From Kluyvera sichuanensis (lineage in GTDB: Bacteria > Pseudomonadota > Gammaproteobacteria > Enterobacterales > Enterobacteriaceae), in assembly GCF_014218705.1 (NCBI RefSeq), contig NZ_JABBJF010000030.1, positions 1-58,021 of the forward strand: a DNA stretch of 58,021 nt, given 5' to 3'. Made by a program: the position numbers and the translations under genes. Numbering within the stretch: the stretch's first letter is position 1; every line of letters begins with the position of its first letter. The notes beneath the pieces were generated by a model. The model saw only the letters and a program-made list of their open reading frames with translations. It was not told where the DNA came from and made no database searches. This document shows positions 28,258-35,953 of this stretch, one piece after another.

Positions 28258-29581
28258 TGGACGAAGCTTTTATGACGACAATAATCAGCCATTTTTCTAT
28301 ACGGCCTGCACCGCCTGGGAACTGTTTCATAAGCTCACGCTAGAGGAGGCAGAGCGCTATCTGCGTAACCGGGCGGAGAAGGGATTTAACGTGGTGCAAG
28401 CGGTGGCAGTATGCGAACTCGATGGGCTGCATACGCCAACCTATGCTGGAGGGCATGTGCCGTTCCATGACCTCACCACGCTCGAGCCGAACGAGGCCTA
28501 CTTTGACCACGTTCGCCAGGTGAGCGAAATGGCGAACCGCCTGGGTATTTTTATTGCGCTGGTGCCAATGTGGGGCTCCCACTGGAGCGTCAATAACAGC
28601 TGGGGGACCGATAAAAAGCCGCTGTTTAATGTTCATAACGTGTCAGGGTTTTGCCGTTATCTTAGCGATAAAATGCGTGATATTGGTCTTATCTGGATGA
28701 TTGGCGGCGATCGTGCCATCGCCAGCGACGAGCAGCGTGACCTGCTGGAGGCGATGGCAAAAGGGCTGCGGCTGGGTGCCAGCGGTGACGCGCTGCTGAC
28801 CGTGCACAGCCAGGGAGGACGCAGCACCCTGGATATGCTAGGCGAACGGCCGTGGCACGATTTTTTGGTCTGGCAAACCGGCCATATGGGTCAGGCCTAT
28901 CCCTCATGGCGGCCGATTGAAATGGACTACCAACGCCAGGATAAACCGGTGCTCGACAGCGAACCGTGCTATGAAGCGCATCCGGTCATGTGTCAGCATC
29001 AGTTCAAACGTTCGCAGGATGCCAGCCGCTTCACCGACCGCGAAATACGGCGTACCAGCTACTGGTCGGTGTTTGCCGGCGGGGCAGGGATCACCTACGG
29101 CTGCTACAGCCTCTGGCAGATGCGCCGCCCGGAGGACGACAGCGTGGCGATCCCGGAAAGCGCCGCCAGCACCTATCAGGGCGACACTATCCCGTACTGG
29201 TTTAACGTCCTTGATTATCCGGGCGCGTTTAACATCGGCCAGCTGCGCCGCTTTATGGAATCGCTGCCGGACTGGCAGCATCGGGTGCCTGACCAAACGC
29301 TGCTGCAAAGTGCCAACCCAACCGACAGCCGTCACTGCCGGGCGATGCGTGATGAGAAGTGTCGCTGGATAGCGGTTTATGTTCCGGAGCAGCAGAATAT
29401 CGTGGTCGACGTACGCGATTTCGCCCAGACCGGGTTTGAGATTGCCTGGTTTGACCCGCGATACGGCATTATGAACCGGGTGAGTGATGATATTTCCGAA
29501 ACCTTCTTCCTGAGCATTGATCCGCCGGAAACGGGAAGTGATTGGGTGCTCGTTTTGCGGCAAAAAGAGAAGAGCAGGTAA
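28238..29581 (+). CDS. Apiosidase-like glycoside hydrolase (DUF4038, GH140-like)
   Basis: A 447-residue protein with no signal peptide, hence cytoplasmic. It begins [42 protein letters not shown], the usual opening of DUF4038/apiosidase-like TIM barrels. Candidate catalytic acids are Asp near residue 158 ([10 protein letters not shown]) and Glu near 242 (VLDSEPCYE), in the places used by GH140 apiosidases. A C-terminal beta domain follows (from about 360, [17 protein letters not shown]... FDPRYG), like the putative collagen-binding domain that follows DUF4038. AGGAG lies 8 bases before the ATG. Its gene overlaps symporter 1. It likely releases D-apiose from imported glycosides; the natural substrate is unknown. 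Confidence 0.83.
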   Translation: [447 protein letters not shown]

Positions 29582-29645
29582 TACGCCGCCAGGGTGTTAT
29601 GATACCGGCGCCAGGAAGTTATCACGCGCACCGAGGTTGAACACC

Positions 29646-30662
29646 ATGGATTATAAAAAGCAGATCCTCAATATTCTGCACAGTGAAAATGAGTCGCGGG
29701 CGGAAATGACCCGTCGACTCGGCGTGACCAAAGCGTATATCACCAAGCTGACCTCTCAGCTGTTGGCTGACCGGCTTATCGAAGAACGCGAGGTCAAAGA
29801 TATCGCTTTTGGTCGCCCGCAGCAGATGCTGGCGGTCAAATCGCAAACCTGGTTTAGCGTCAATATCATGCTGCGAAGAGGGAACTTGCAGGCGACGCTC
29901 AATGACTACAATACGCAGCAGACCGCGCTCGCCAAATATGATGGGGCGCTGGCGGAGGTGATGTCGCCAGCATCGCTGGTGCAGATTGTGGTCGACTGCG
30001 TTAAATCGCTCTGTGAATCCGCAGGCGTTCTGCTGTCCCGTATCAAAATCATTAGCATCGCGTTGCAGGGGGGGATTGAACACTACACCGGCATCGTGCG
30101 CTACTGCCCGCTGTTTATCGAAAACAACGTCAACCTGAAGCGCGATGTTGAAGAGGCGATTGGGATCACGGCGCAGATTTTTAATATTGCGCACTGTACC
30201 AGCCACATGCTTGCCAAGCTTTCACCGGGCTCATCCTGGGTGGCGTTTATGCCGGGCTTTGGTAGCCTGGGCTACGGCTATTGTATGAACGGTGAGACTG
30301 GCCTCGGCGAGAACGGTTTTTACCCTGAGATAGTCCATCTGCCCTATGAAGGTGGCATTGAGCAGGCATTTTACGTCAGCGAAGAGAATAAACCCGAAAC
30401 GTTGCTCTCGACCGCGAAGGCGCTCTATTTCGCTATCTGCTGTACCGCACCCATCCACAACATCAAAAACGTGATTGTGACCGGGGAGCTGTTTGAAGAC
30501 TATGGCGATGAAATTCTGCCGCTAACGCAGGGAATGCTCAACGACAGCCCGGACCGGCATATCCGTGAGATCCACATTCGCCACTACAAAACCGGCTATT
30601 ACTATGGGGTGAAAGGGCTGGTGCAGCTCAGTTCCGATGGGATAACCGAGCTGCTGGTATAA
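29646..30662 (+). CDS. ROK-family transcriptional regulator
   Basis: A 338-residue NagC/XylR-like regulator. The N-terminal winged helix (ILNILHSENESRAEMTRRLGVTKAYITKLTSQLLADRLIEE, residues 7-47) is followed by AFGRPQQMLAVK and a ROK-type sugar-kinase-like domain. The kinase signature is degenerate: the usual ROK zinc motif with several Cys and His is not evident, so it is unlikely to be a kinase. The start at 29646 follows GAGG by about 9 bases. It is the third gene after symporter 1 and the apiosidase-like hydrolase, with a 64-base gap, and its stop faces the stop of the second hydrolase 4 bases away. It may regulate this operon in response to the glycoside or free sugar. Confidence 0.8.
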   Translation: MDYKKQILNILHSENESRAEMTRRLGVTKAYITKLTSQLLADRLIEEREVKDIAFGRPQQMLAVKSQTWFSVNIMLRRGNLQATLNDYNTQQTALAKYDGALAEVMSPASLVQIVVDCVKSLCESAGVLLSRIKIISIALQGGIEHYTGIVRYCPLFIENNVNLKRDVEEAIGITAQIFNIAHCTSHMLAKLSPGSSWVAFMPGFGSLGYGYCMNGETGLGENGFYPEIVHLPYEGGIEQAFYVSEENKPETLLSTAKALYFAICCTAPIHNIKNVIVTGELFEDYGDEILPLTQGMLNDSPDRHIREIHIRHYKTGYYYGVKGLVQLSSDGITELLV

Positions 30663-30666
30663 TGAG

Positions 30667-32136
30667 TTATGCGCGCTGCAGGCGCAGCGCGATCCACGGT
30701 TTGCCCGGCAGTTCCAGTTTGTCACCGTGCTGGATAAGCCCTTCAACCGGGGTGATGGTCATCGCCCAGGTATCGATAATCTCCACTTTCCAGCGGCTGC
30801 CCTCTTCGAGCATGGTCATCATCTTGAAGCCGGGGCAGTACTCGCCAAAGTAGAACAGCGCGTAGTCGCTGCCGCTTAGCCCCATCGACGTATCCCAATG
30901 GCTGCCCCACGGCTGCGCGGTCAGGCGCTTCGGCTGACCGTCTTCCAGCAGTTGGCGCAGGAACGCAATGCGCGCCACGCTCTCTCCTTTGAGCTTGCCG
31001 CCGTGCGACCACCAGATAATCTCATCGTCGCTGAGGAAGGTTTCGCCGTGGGTCACGTAGCCGCCGAGGCAGACGCCGTGCCAGAACTGCGCCACCATTT
31101 TCTGCGCCGTAATGTTGCCCCAGCCGAGGTCGACGTTGCCCTCATAGCAGCACTCGTCAATCACAATGGGTTTCTTAAACGCCTCGCGCCATTCCGGGAC
31201 AAAGTGCATATCGTGATGCTGAATGCTGGCGTGGGTGAGCGCGGGGTTGTGGTGATCGTACCAATGCGCGTTAGAACGATAGTGGATCGGCGGGTTATGC
31301 CAGTTGTGAATGGAGATCAAATGGCGGGACGGGTCTTCGCGCTGGATTTGCGCGATCGCTTCATCCCAGAAGGCCATCGTTTTCGCTTTCAGCAGATCGA
31401 ACTCATTGGCGAGCGACCACCAGATATTTTTAAACGACGCCAGACGCGCCACCAGATAACGGATATAGCGGCGATCCACTTCGGCGGGCAGGGCAGAGAA
31501 GCCCCAGCGGTCATACGGATGGAAAATAATCAGATCGACTTCAATGCCCATCTCATCCAGGGTGGCTATCTGCTGTTCGAGCTGGTCGAAGAAGGCGACG
31601 TTAAAACGTTGGGTATCGAACCCAGACTCAATGTTGCCGGGGAAGGGGAAATGTTCTGGCTCGGCCAGATTGTAGCGATAGTGCTTCGGGAAGACGCACA
31701 TGCGAATTTTATTGAACGGGCTGGCGGCAAGCGAGGCGTAAGTTTGCGCCTGCACGGCTTCGCTCTGGTAGTTCCAGACGTAGGCGGTTGTGCCAAACGG
31801 GTAGAACGGCGTGCCGTCGGCGCGGCAAAAATGTCCCTCGCCATCGCGCTGAACCGGGCCTTTTTCCTCAGGGGCTGCGTGACAGAAAAACGCGCCGCTC
31901 TGGCCGTGAAGCGTTGGAATATTTGACGCCAGGGTATAGCGCCATTCGCCCGGTTTGTCCGGCATAAAACGCAGAATAAACTCGCCGTTATCGTTGTAGA
32001 AGCCGTAGACCGTCTGCGCGAGTTCATCATGAATGAACGTGGCCGTAAGCCAGGAATCGGTAAAGTGACGCGGGTCGTCACTGACCTGTCCCACATATTC
32101 AAAACGCTGCCATTGCTTCACTTCACGTCTGGACAT
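30667..32136 (-). CDS. DUF5060/DUF4038/DUF5605 glycoside hydrolase (clan GH-A like)
   Basis: A 489-residue cytoplasmic protein, no signal peptide. An N-terminal beta sandwich (about 1-85, FIHDELAQTVYGFYNDNGEFILRFMPDKPGEWRY: DUF5060) is followed by a TIM barrel (DUF4038-like; FYPFGTTAYVWNYQ onward) and a C-terminal beta domain (DUF5605-like). The likely acid/base and nucleophile are Glu245 in WWSLANEFD and Glu328 in PIVIDECCYEG, the NE and DE positions of clan GH-A retaining enzymes. AAGGAAA precedes the start. It is divergent from symporter 2, with a 32-bp double operator on each side of the 301-base gap. The linkage cut is unknown; a pentofuranoside or apiose-containing glycoside is inferred from context. 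Confidence 0.83.
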   Translation of the reverse strand: MSRREVKQWQRFEYVGQVSDDPRHFTDSWLTATFIHDELAQTVYGFYNDNGEFILRFMPDKPGEWRYTLASNIPTLHGQSGAFFCHAAPEEKGPVQRDGEGHFCRADGTPFYPFGTTAYVWNYQSEAVQAQTYASLAASPFNKIRMCVFPKHYRYNLAEPEHFPFPGNIESGFDTQRFNVAFFDQLEQQIATLDEMGIEVDLIIFHPYDRWGFSALPAEVDRRYIRYLVARLASFKNIWWSLANEFDLLKAKTMAFWDEAIAQIQREDPSRHLISIHNWHNPPIHYRSNAHWYDHHNPALTHASIQHHDMHFVPEWREAFKKPIVIDECCYEGNVDLGWGNITAQKMVAQFWHGVCLGGYVTHGETFLSDDEIIWWSHGGKLKGESVARIAFLRQLLEDGQPKRLTAQPWGSHWDTSMGLSGSDYALFYFGEYCPGFKMMTMLEEGSRWKVEIIDTWAMTITPVEGLIQHGDKLELPGKPWIALRLQRA

Positions 32137-32156
32137 AGTTCGTTTCCTTATCGGTA

Positions 32157-32188
32157 AGAATATATATTCACATGTGATTATTTATACA
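32157..32188. promoter_or_regulatory. 32-bp double operator before glycoside hydrolase 2
   Basis: AGAATATATATTCA (32157-32170), CATG, TGATTATTTATACA (32175-32188). It has the same two-box design as at 25555 and 39056, with the strong box facing the minus-strand hydrolase 21 bases away. Confidence 0.8.
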
Positions 32189-32388
32189 ATCACGATAAGG
32201 AAGTTACCGTTAACATTCTATGGCGATGTCGGTGATTTGCGTATTGGATCACAAAACCCTGCTGGAGTGCGCCGTTGCATCGCAGTTGCTACTCGAACGC
32301 GTAAAAAGGCGAATCGGGCTTTCTGTGATACTGGTAACAATGTGGCGTTTATTTTCTTGCCAGTGCGAATTGCTCGGGTTTAGGCTTT

Positions 32389-32420
32389 TGAATATAAATT
32401 TGATACTGAATATATATTCA
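32389..32420 (+). promoter_or_regulatory. 32-bp double operator before symporter 2
   Basis: TGAATATAAATTTG (32389-32402), ATAC, TGAATATATATTCA (32407-32420). This copy is in plus orientation, so the strong palindrome is again nearest the controlled gene, whose start is 17 bases on. The 32137-32437 gap otherwise holds promoters only. Confidence 0.8.
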
Positions 32421-32437
32421 ATGAGCGAGGGTGAATT

Positions 32438-33784
32438 ATGAATCAGCAAGACAAACTGACGATTAAAGAGAAAATATGCTACGGACTCGGCGACTCATCC
32501 GCGAATATCTTTTTAGGTATGACGATGATGTTTTTGCCCTATTTCTACACCGATGTGTTGGGCATTTCCGCCGCCGCAATGGGGGTGCTGTTTGTGGTTG
32601 CCCGTCTGGTGGATGCTTTTTACGATCCGTTTATCGGCAACGTCGCCGACCGAACGCGCTCGAAGCACGGCTCCTATCGTCCTTTCTTACTTTATCTGGC
32701 GCTGCCGTACGGCGTCTCCTGCCTGCTGGTGTTTCTGGCGCCTGACTTCTCGCCGACCGGCAAGCTGATTTATGCCACGGTGACCTATCTGTTCTTGATT
32801 CTGATGTACGCCTCCACGGTGGTACCGTACGTTGCACTGCTGACCTCGTTAACCTCCGACCCGATGGAGCGACTGAGCGCCAACTCCTGGCGCTTCCCGC
32901 TGGCGAAGATGGCCTTTTTGATTTGCTCTACCGTGGTGCCGATGTTCGTTGCCTGGTATGGCAAAACCAATGAGTCGCAGGCCTATATGGTTGCCATGAG
33001 CTTTATTGCGGTGCTGGCAACGGTGTTTATGCTGCTCTGCTTCTGGGGCACCAAAGAGCGTTATCAGGTGCAGCAGGCCAGCGCCAGTGTGCCGTTCACC
33101 AAACAGATTGGCATTATGCTCAAGGCCAAACCGGTGGTGATTTTCTACCTGTTCAAAATCACCAGCTCGATTGCGTTCGTGATTAAAGGCAGCGTGACCA
33201 TTTACTTCGTGAAGTACTTCCTGAACCGTGGCGACAGCTTTGTCTCTGGCCTGCTGTCAGCGACGGCGATTGCCGGGATCATCGCGCCGATGATTGCCAT
33301 CCAACTGATTAAGCGCGGCGTACTGTCAAAACTGGGGACGCTGAAAGTGGCGCAGGCGGGCGGCGGCCTGGCGGCGCTGGGGCTCTATTTTGTTGACCCG
33401 CAGCAGATATCCCTCGCCTGCGTGTTGCTGGTGGTGTCGGTGCTGCTGGCGGAACTGGGGGCGATTACTGCCTGGGCGCTGCCTTCCGACTGCGCGGACT
33501 ACTGCGAAGCACGCTCTGGTGTCAAAATGTCCGGCGCTATCGCGGCGGGAACGCTGTTCTCCATGAAGGTTGGCCTGGCGCTGGCGGGCGGCCTGGTGGG
33601 CTTCGTGCTGGCGGCCAGCGGCTATAAAGCGGGTGAAGCGGTCTCGGCGGAGTCGATGAGCGCGATCATGTTCCTGATTGCCGGGGTGCCGGTTATCTTC
33701 CACGGCATCAGCCTGGTGCTGCTGATGATGTTCAAACTGACAAGCGAACAGGCCCGAGCCGTTGAGCAGCCTTCGCTGAACTAA
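32438..33784 (+). CDS. GPH-family glycoside/pentoside:cation symporter 2
   Basis: A 448-residue inner-membrane symporter and paralogue of the gene at 26872. The openings are alike (KEKICYGLGDSSANIFLGMTMMFLPYFYTDVL), as is the RLVDAFYDPFIGNVADRTRSKHGSYRPFLL loop; about twelve membrane helices are visible. GAGGGTG precedes the ATG. It is divergent from glycoside hydrolase 2 and followed by a clear terminator, so it is a single-gene transcript. Pairing of one symporter with one cytoplasmic hydrolase occurs twice in this locus. It probably imports the glycoside used by hydrolase 2; cation and substrate are unknown. Confidence 0.9.
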   Translation: MNQQDKLTIKEKICYGLGDSSANIFLGMTMMFLPYFYTDVLGISAAAMGVLFVVARLVDAFYDPFIGNVADRTRSKHGSYRPFLLYLALPYGVSCLLVFLAPDFSPTGKLIYATVTYLFLILMYASTVVPYVALLTSLTSDPMERLSANSWRFPLAKMAFLICSTVVPMFVAWYGKTNESQAYMVAMSFIAVLATVFMLLCFWGTKERYQVQQASASVPFTKQIGIMLKAKPVVIFYLFKITSSIAFVIKGSVTIYFVKYFLNRGDSFVSGLLSATAIAGIIAPMIAIQLIKRGVLSKLGTLKVAQAGGGLAALGLYFVDPQQISLACVLLVVSVLLAELGAITAWALPSDCADYCEARSGVKMSGAIAAGTLFSMKVGLALAGGLVGFVLAASGYKAGEAVSAESMSAIMFLIAGVPVIFHGISLVLLMMFKLTSEQARAVEQPSLN

Positions 33785-33805
33785 GGGAATAAAATAGCAA
33801 ACCAT

Positions 33806-33830
33806 GCCGGGCGAATCATGCCCGGCTTTT
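33806..33830 (+). terminator. Rho-independent terminator after symporter 2
   Basis: GCCGGGC (33806-33812) and GCCCGGC (33820-33826) with a 7-base loop, followed by TTTT. It ends the symporter 2 transcript before the convergent acetyltransferase gene. Confidence 0.85.
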
Positions 33831-33851
33831 GCCGTTCAGCGGGCGGCATGA

Positions 33852-34385
33852 TTACGCGGCGAGGATATGCTGAATGCCGAGGAACATCGGCACGGCACCG
33901 AAGGCGTTAGCGGGCTCATCCAGTTCAGTAAAGCCAAGCCGTGCATAGAAGCCCACCGCCGCGGGGGCGGCATCCAGATAGATACCTTTAATCGGCAGCG
34001 CGTGGTGAATCACTTTAACCTGCTGGAAGAAGGCATACAGCAGGTCGAGCCCATAGCCTTTCTTTTGTTCGCTTTCAACAACCCCTAACATCACCAGACG
34101 CACCACGCCGATATCGTTTGGCAGCGAGCCGGCAAGGGCGCTGGAGAGCCTGCCTTTTGTCAGGGAGTAGGCGGTATAGGTGCAAATCCCCAGCAGCTCG
34201 CCGGACTCGCTATCTATTAACGCTTTGGCGGCGCAATTGCCTTCGCGGACATTTTTCTTCAGCGAATCCTGAACATATTTGTTGATGACGGGATCGCCGC
34301 AGTTGAACTGCTTCTGCTTAGGATATGAAATGTCTGCCTGATAGTGGCAGCACATCACCTGGCGTTCATTATTCTGCGCTTCCAT
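33852..34385 (-). CDS. GNAT acetyltransferase toxin of a TacT/AtaT-like system
   Basis: A 177-residue GNAT-fold protein. The acetyl-CoA motif A is VRLVMLGVVESEQKKGYGLDLLYAF (near residues 93-117), with a degenerate QKKGYG in place of R/Q-x-x-G-x-G. The conserved tyrosine lies in GFYARLGF near residue 151. Such enzymes paired with DUF1778 antitoxins acetylate the aminoacyl group of charged tRNA and stop translation. The start overlaps the upstream antitoxin gene by 17 bases, which couples synthesis. It is transcribed convergently to symporter 2. The core is intact, so the toxin is probably functional; which tRNA it modifies is unknown. Confidence 0.87.
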   Translation of the reverse strand: MEAQNNERQVMCCHYQADISYPKQKQFNCGDPVINKYVQDSLKKNVREGNCAAKALIDSESGELLGICTYTAYSLTKGRLSSALAGSLPNDIGVVRLVMLGVVESEQKKGYGLDLLYAFFQQVKVIHHALPIKGIYLDAAPAAVGFYARLGFTELDEPANAFGAVPMFLGIQHILAA

Positions 34386-34674
34386 TCTTTTTTCTCTGCA
34401 TCAGTGCCTGCAATGCTGGCGTCGGCGCGGCGGGTTCGGCAAGCAGGGCGTTCATCTGCTTCCAGCTTTTGCTGGAGAGCTGACGCTGGCGCTGGTTATC
34501 CAGCACGCTTTCCGCTCTTTCCAGTGCGGCATTCAGAATAAATGCGCTTAAATCCAGTCCTGCTGCCGATGCGGCTTCTCGCAGCATCTCCTTTAAATCT
34601 GAGCTGGTTTTTAACTCCACTCGGGCGTTCTTTACGCCTTTAGCTTCCAGAGGGAAGCGTGCTGCCTTGTCCAT
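34369..34674 (-). CDS. DUF1778 (TacA-like) ribbon-helix-helix antitoxin
   Basis: A 101-residue antitoxin. The N-terminal ribbon-helix-helix domain (ARVELKTSSDLKEMLREAASAAGLDLSAFILNAALERAESVL, about residues 17-58) binds DNA. The C-terminal tail (from about 65) would wrap the GNAT toxin. GAGG precedes the ATG by 5 bases. Two copies of a GGCTAATAGCC palindrome lie upstream (34746 and 34801) and are natural candidates for its autoregulatory operators. Gene order antitoxin-toxin with overlap is typical. Confidence 0.9.
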   Translation of the reverse strand: MDKAARFPLEAKGVKNARVELKTSSDLKEMLREAASAAGLDLSAFILNAALERAESVLDNQRQRQLSSKSWKQMNALLAEPAAPTPALQALMQRKKNGSAE

Positions 34675-34745
34675 ACTAACCTCACGCGTGATTCACATTT
34701 CTGCTTTAACGTGACATTACGATCGGCATCGCAATTAATTTTCAC

Positions 34746-34761
34746 GTACGGCTATTAGCCG
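34746..34761. promoter_or_regulatory. Antitoxin-proximal palindrome copy
   Basis: GTACGGCTATTAGCCG, the reverse complement of part of the larger palindrome at 34801. Its centre is 81 bases upstream of the antitoxin start. It is a likely operator of the toxin-antitoxin operon. Confidence 0.55.
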
Positions 34762-34800
34762 GATAAATTTACTGTAGGCTTATTAAAAAATGAAGTCAAA

Positions 34801-34823
34801 TGGTACGGCTAATAGCCGTACCA
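34801..34823. promoter_or_regulatory. 23-bp palindrome between toxin-antitoxin and ABC genes
   Basis: TGGTACGGCTA and TAGCCGTACCA are perfect 11-bp arms around a single central A. On the plus strand it is followed by TTTTG, and it lies 41 bases past the stop codon of the ABC permease gene. It could be a terminator for the ABC operon, an antitoxin operator, or both. Confidence 0.6.
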
Positions 34824-34863
34824 TTTTGAAGGGGAGGGGGAGTGACGACCGGTTATCGCAGCT

Positions 34864-35952
34864 TTACTGATTCTCTATCATCGCCTTTTGCGCCACCACC
34901 GCTGCCTTTTGCTGCATACGGTTTTGCATCTGGTCGATAATCACCGCGACGATAATTACGATGCCTTTAATGACCATCTGCCAGAATTCGCTGACCCCCA
35001 TCATCACCAGGCCGTCCGCCAGAAAACCGATGACGAAGGCGCCAATCAGCGTGCCGAGGATGGTGCCGCGCCCACCGGCCAGCGAGGTGCCGCCGAGCAC
35101 CACGGCGGCAATGGCGTTCATCTCAAAAGCGGTGCCGTTCGCCGGGTGGCTTGCCAGAAGCTGCGCGGAGACCACAATGCCCGCAATTGCCGCGCAAAAG
35201 CCGGAGAGGGTATAGACCAGCACTTTAATCTGCTTCACCTTAACGCCCGACAGTTCGGCGGCCCGTTCGTTATCGCCGATGGCGTAGACGTGACGGCCAA
35301 ACGGCAGGCGGCGCGCGATATAGGCAATCACCAGTGCCAGCACCACCATCAGCCAGATGGCCCAGGGAATGCCCAGCAGCGAACCGGCACCTATCTCATC
35401 AAAACCGGTATTGCCCAACTGCGGATTACCCGCCAGCCCCGGGAAGGTTTGCCCGTCCGAGGTGAGCATAGCCGCACCGCGCAGCACGTACATCGTACCA
35501 AGGGTGCAGATAAACGGTGCGACGTTATAGCGGGTGATAATCCAGCCGTTGACCGCGCCGATAAGCGCGCCAATCACCAGCACGATAGGCACGATAAGCC
35601 AGACGCTGGGGAAAATGGCGATGCCAAACATCGGCAGGACAATCCCTTTGGTGATAAGCCACCCGGCTATCATCCCACATAGCCCAAGCGTCGCGCCGAT
35701 AGAGAGGTCAATGCCAGCGGTAATAATGACAAAGGTGATCCCCAGCGCCAGAAACGCGTTGATGGCAATATGCTTAATCATGATAACCATGCTGCCTGCG
35801 GACAAAAATCCGGGCACCATCACGGTGAAAAAGCCGACGATCAAGAACAGGGCGATAAAGGTGCGCAGCTTCAGCAGAAGCAGCAGGATATTTTCGCGGG
35901 ACAGCGATGTCCCGCCGCGTTGGGTTAACGCGACTGATTGTGTCGTTTTCAT
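34864..35952 (-). CDS. RbsC-type sugar ABC transporter permease
   Basis: A 362-residue inner-membrane permease of the carbohydrate uptake transporter 2 (CUT2) family. Multiple hydrophobic helices start at residue 30, with signature segments IAINAFLALGITFVIITAGIDLSIGATLGLCG and NAIAAVVLGGTSLAGGRGTILGTLIGAF. The ATG at 35952 begins one base after the ATPase stop codon, with AGGGG upstream. An in-frame GTG six codons earlier lies inside the ATPase gene. Last gene of the SBP-DUF2291-ATPase-permease operon. Context suggests import of free D-apiose or another pentose. Confidence 0.92.
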   Translation of the reverse strand: MKTTQSVALTQRGGTSLSRENILLLLLKLRTFIALFLIVGFFTVMVPGFLSAGSMVIMIKHIAINAFLALGITFVIITAGIDLSIGATLGLCGMIAGWLITKGIVLPMFGIAIFPSVWLIVPIVLVIGALIGAVNGWIITRYNVAPFICTLGTMYVLRGAAMLTSDGQTFPGLAGNPQLGNTGFDEIGAGSLLGIPWAIWLMVVLALVIAYIARRLPFGRHVYAIGDNERAAELSGVKVKQIKVLVYTLSGFCAAIAGIVVSAQLLASHPANGTAFEMNAIAAVVLGGTSLAGGRGTILGTLIGAFVIGFLADGLVMMGVSEFWQMVIKGIVIIVAVIIDQMQNRMQQKAAVVAQKAMIENQ

Positions 35953-35953
35953 A

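Noticed and set aside
29646-30662. ROK sugar kinase
   Set aside because: An N-terminal winged helix is present and the catalytic and zinc motifs of ROK kinases are degenerate, so it is treated as a regulator.
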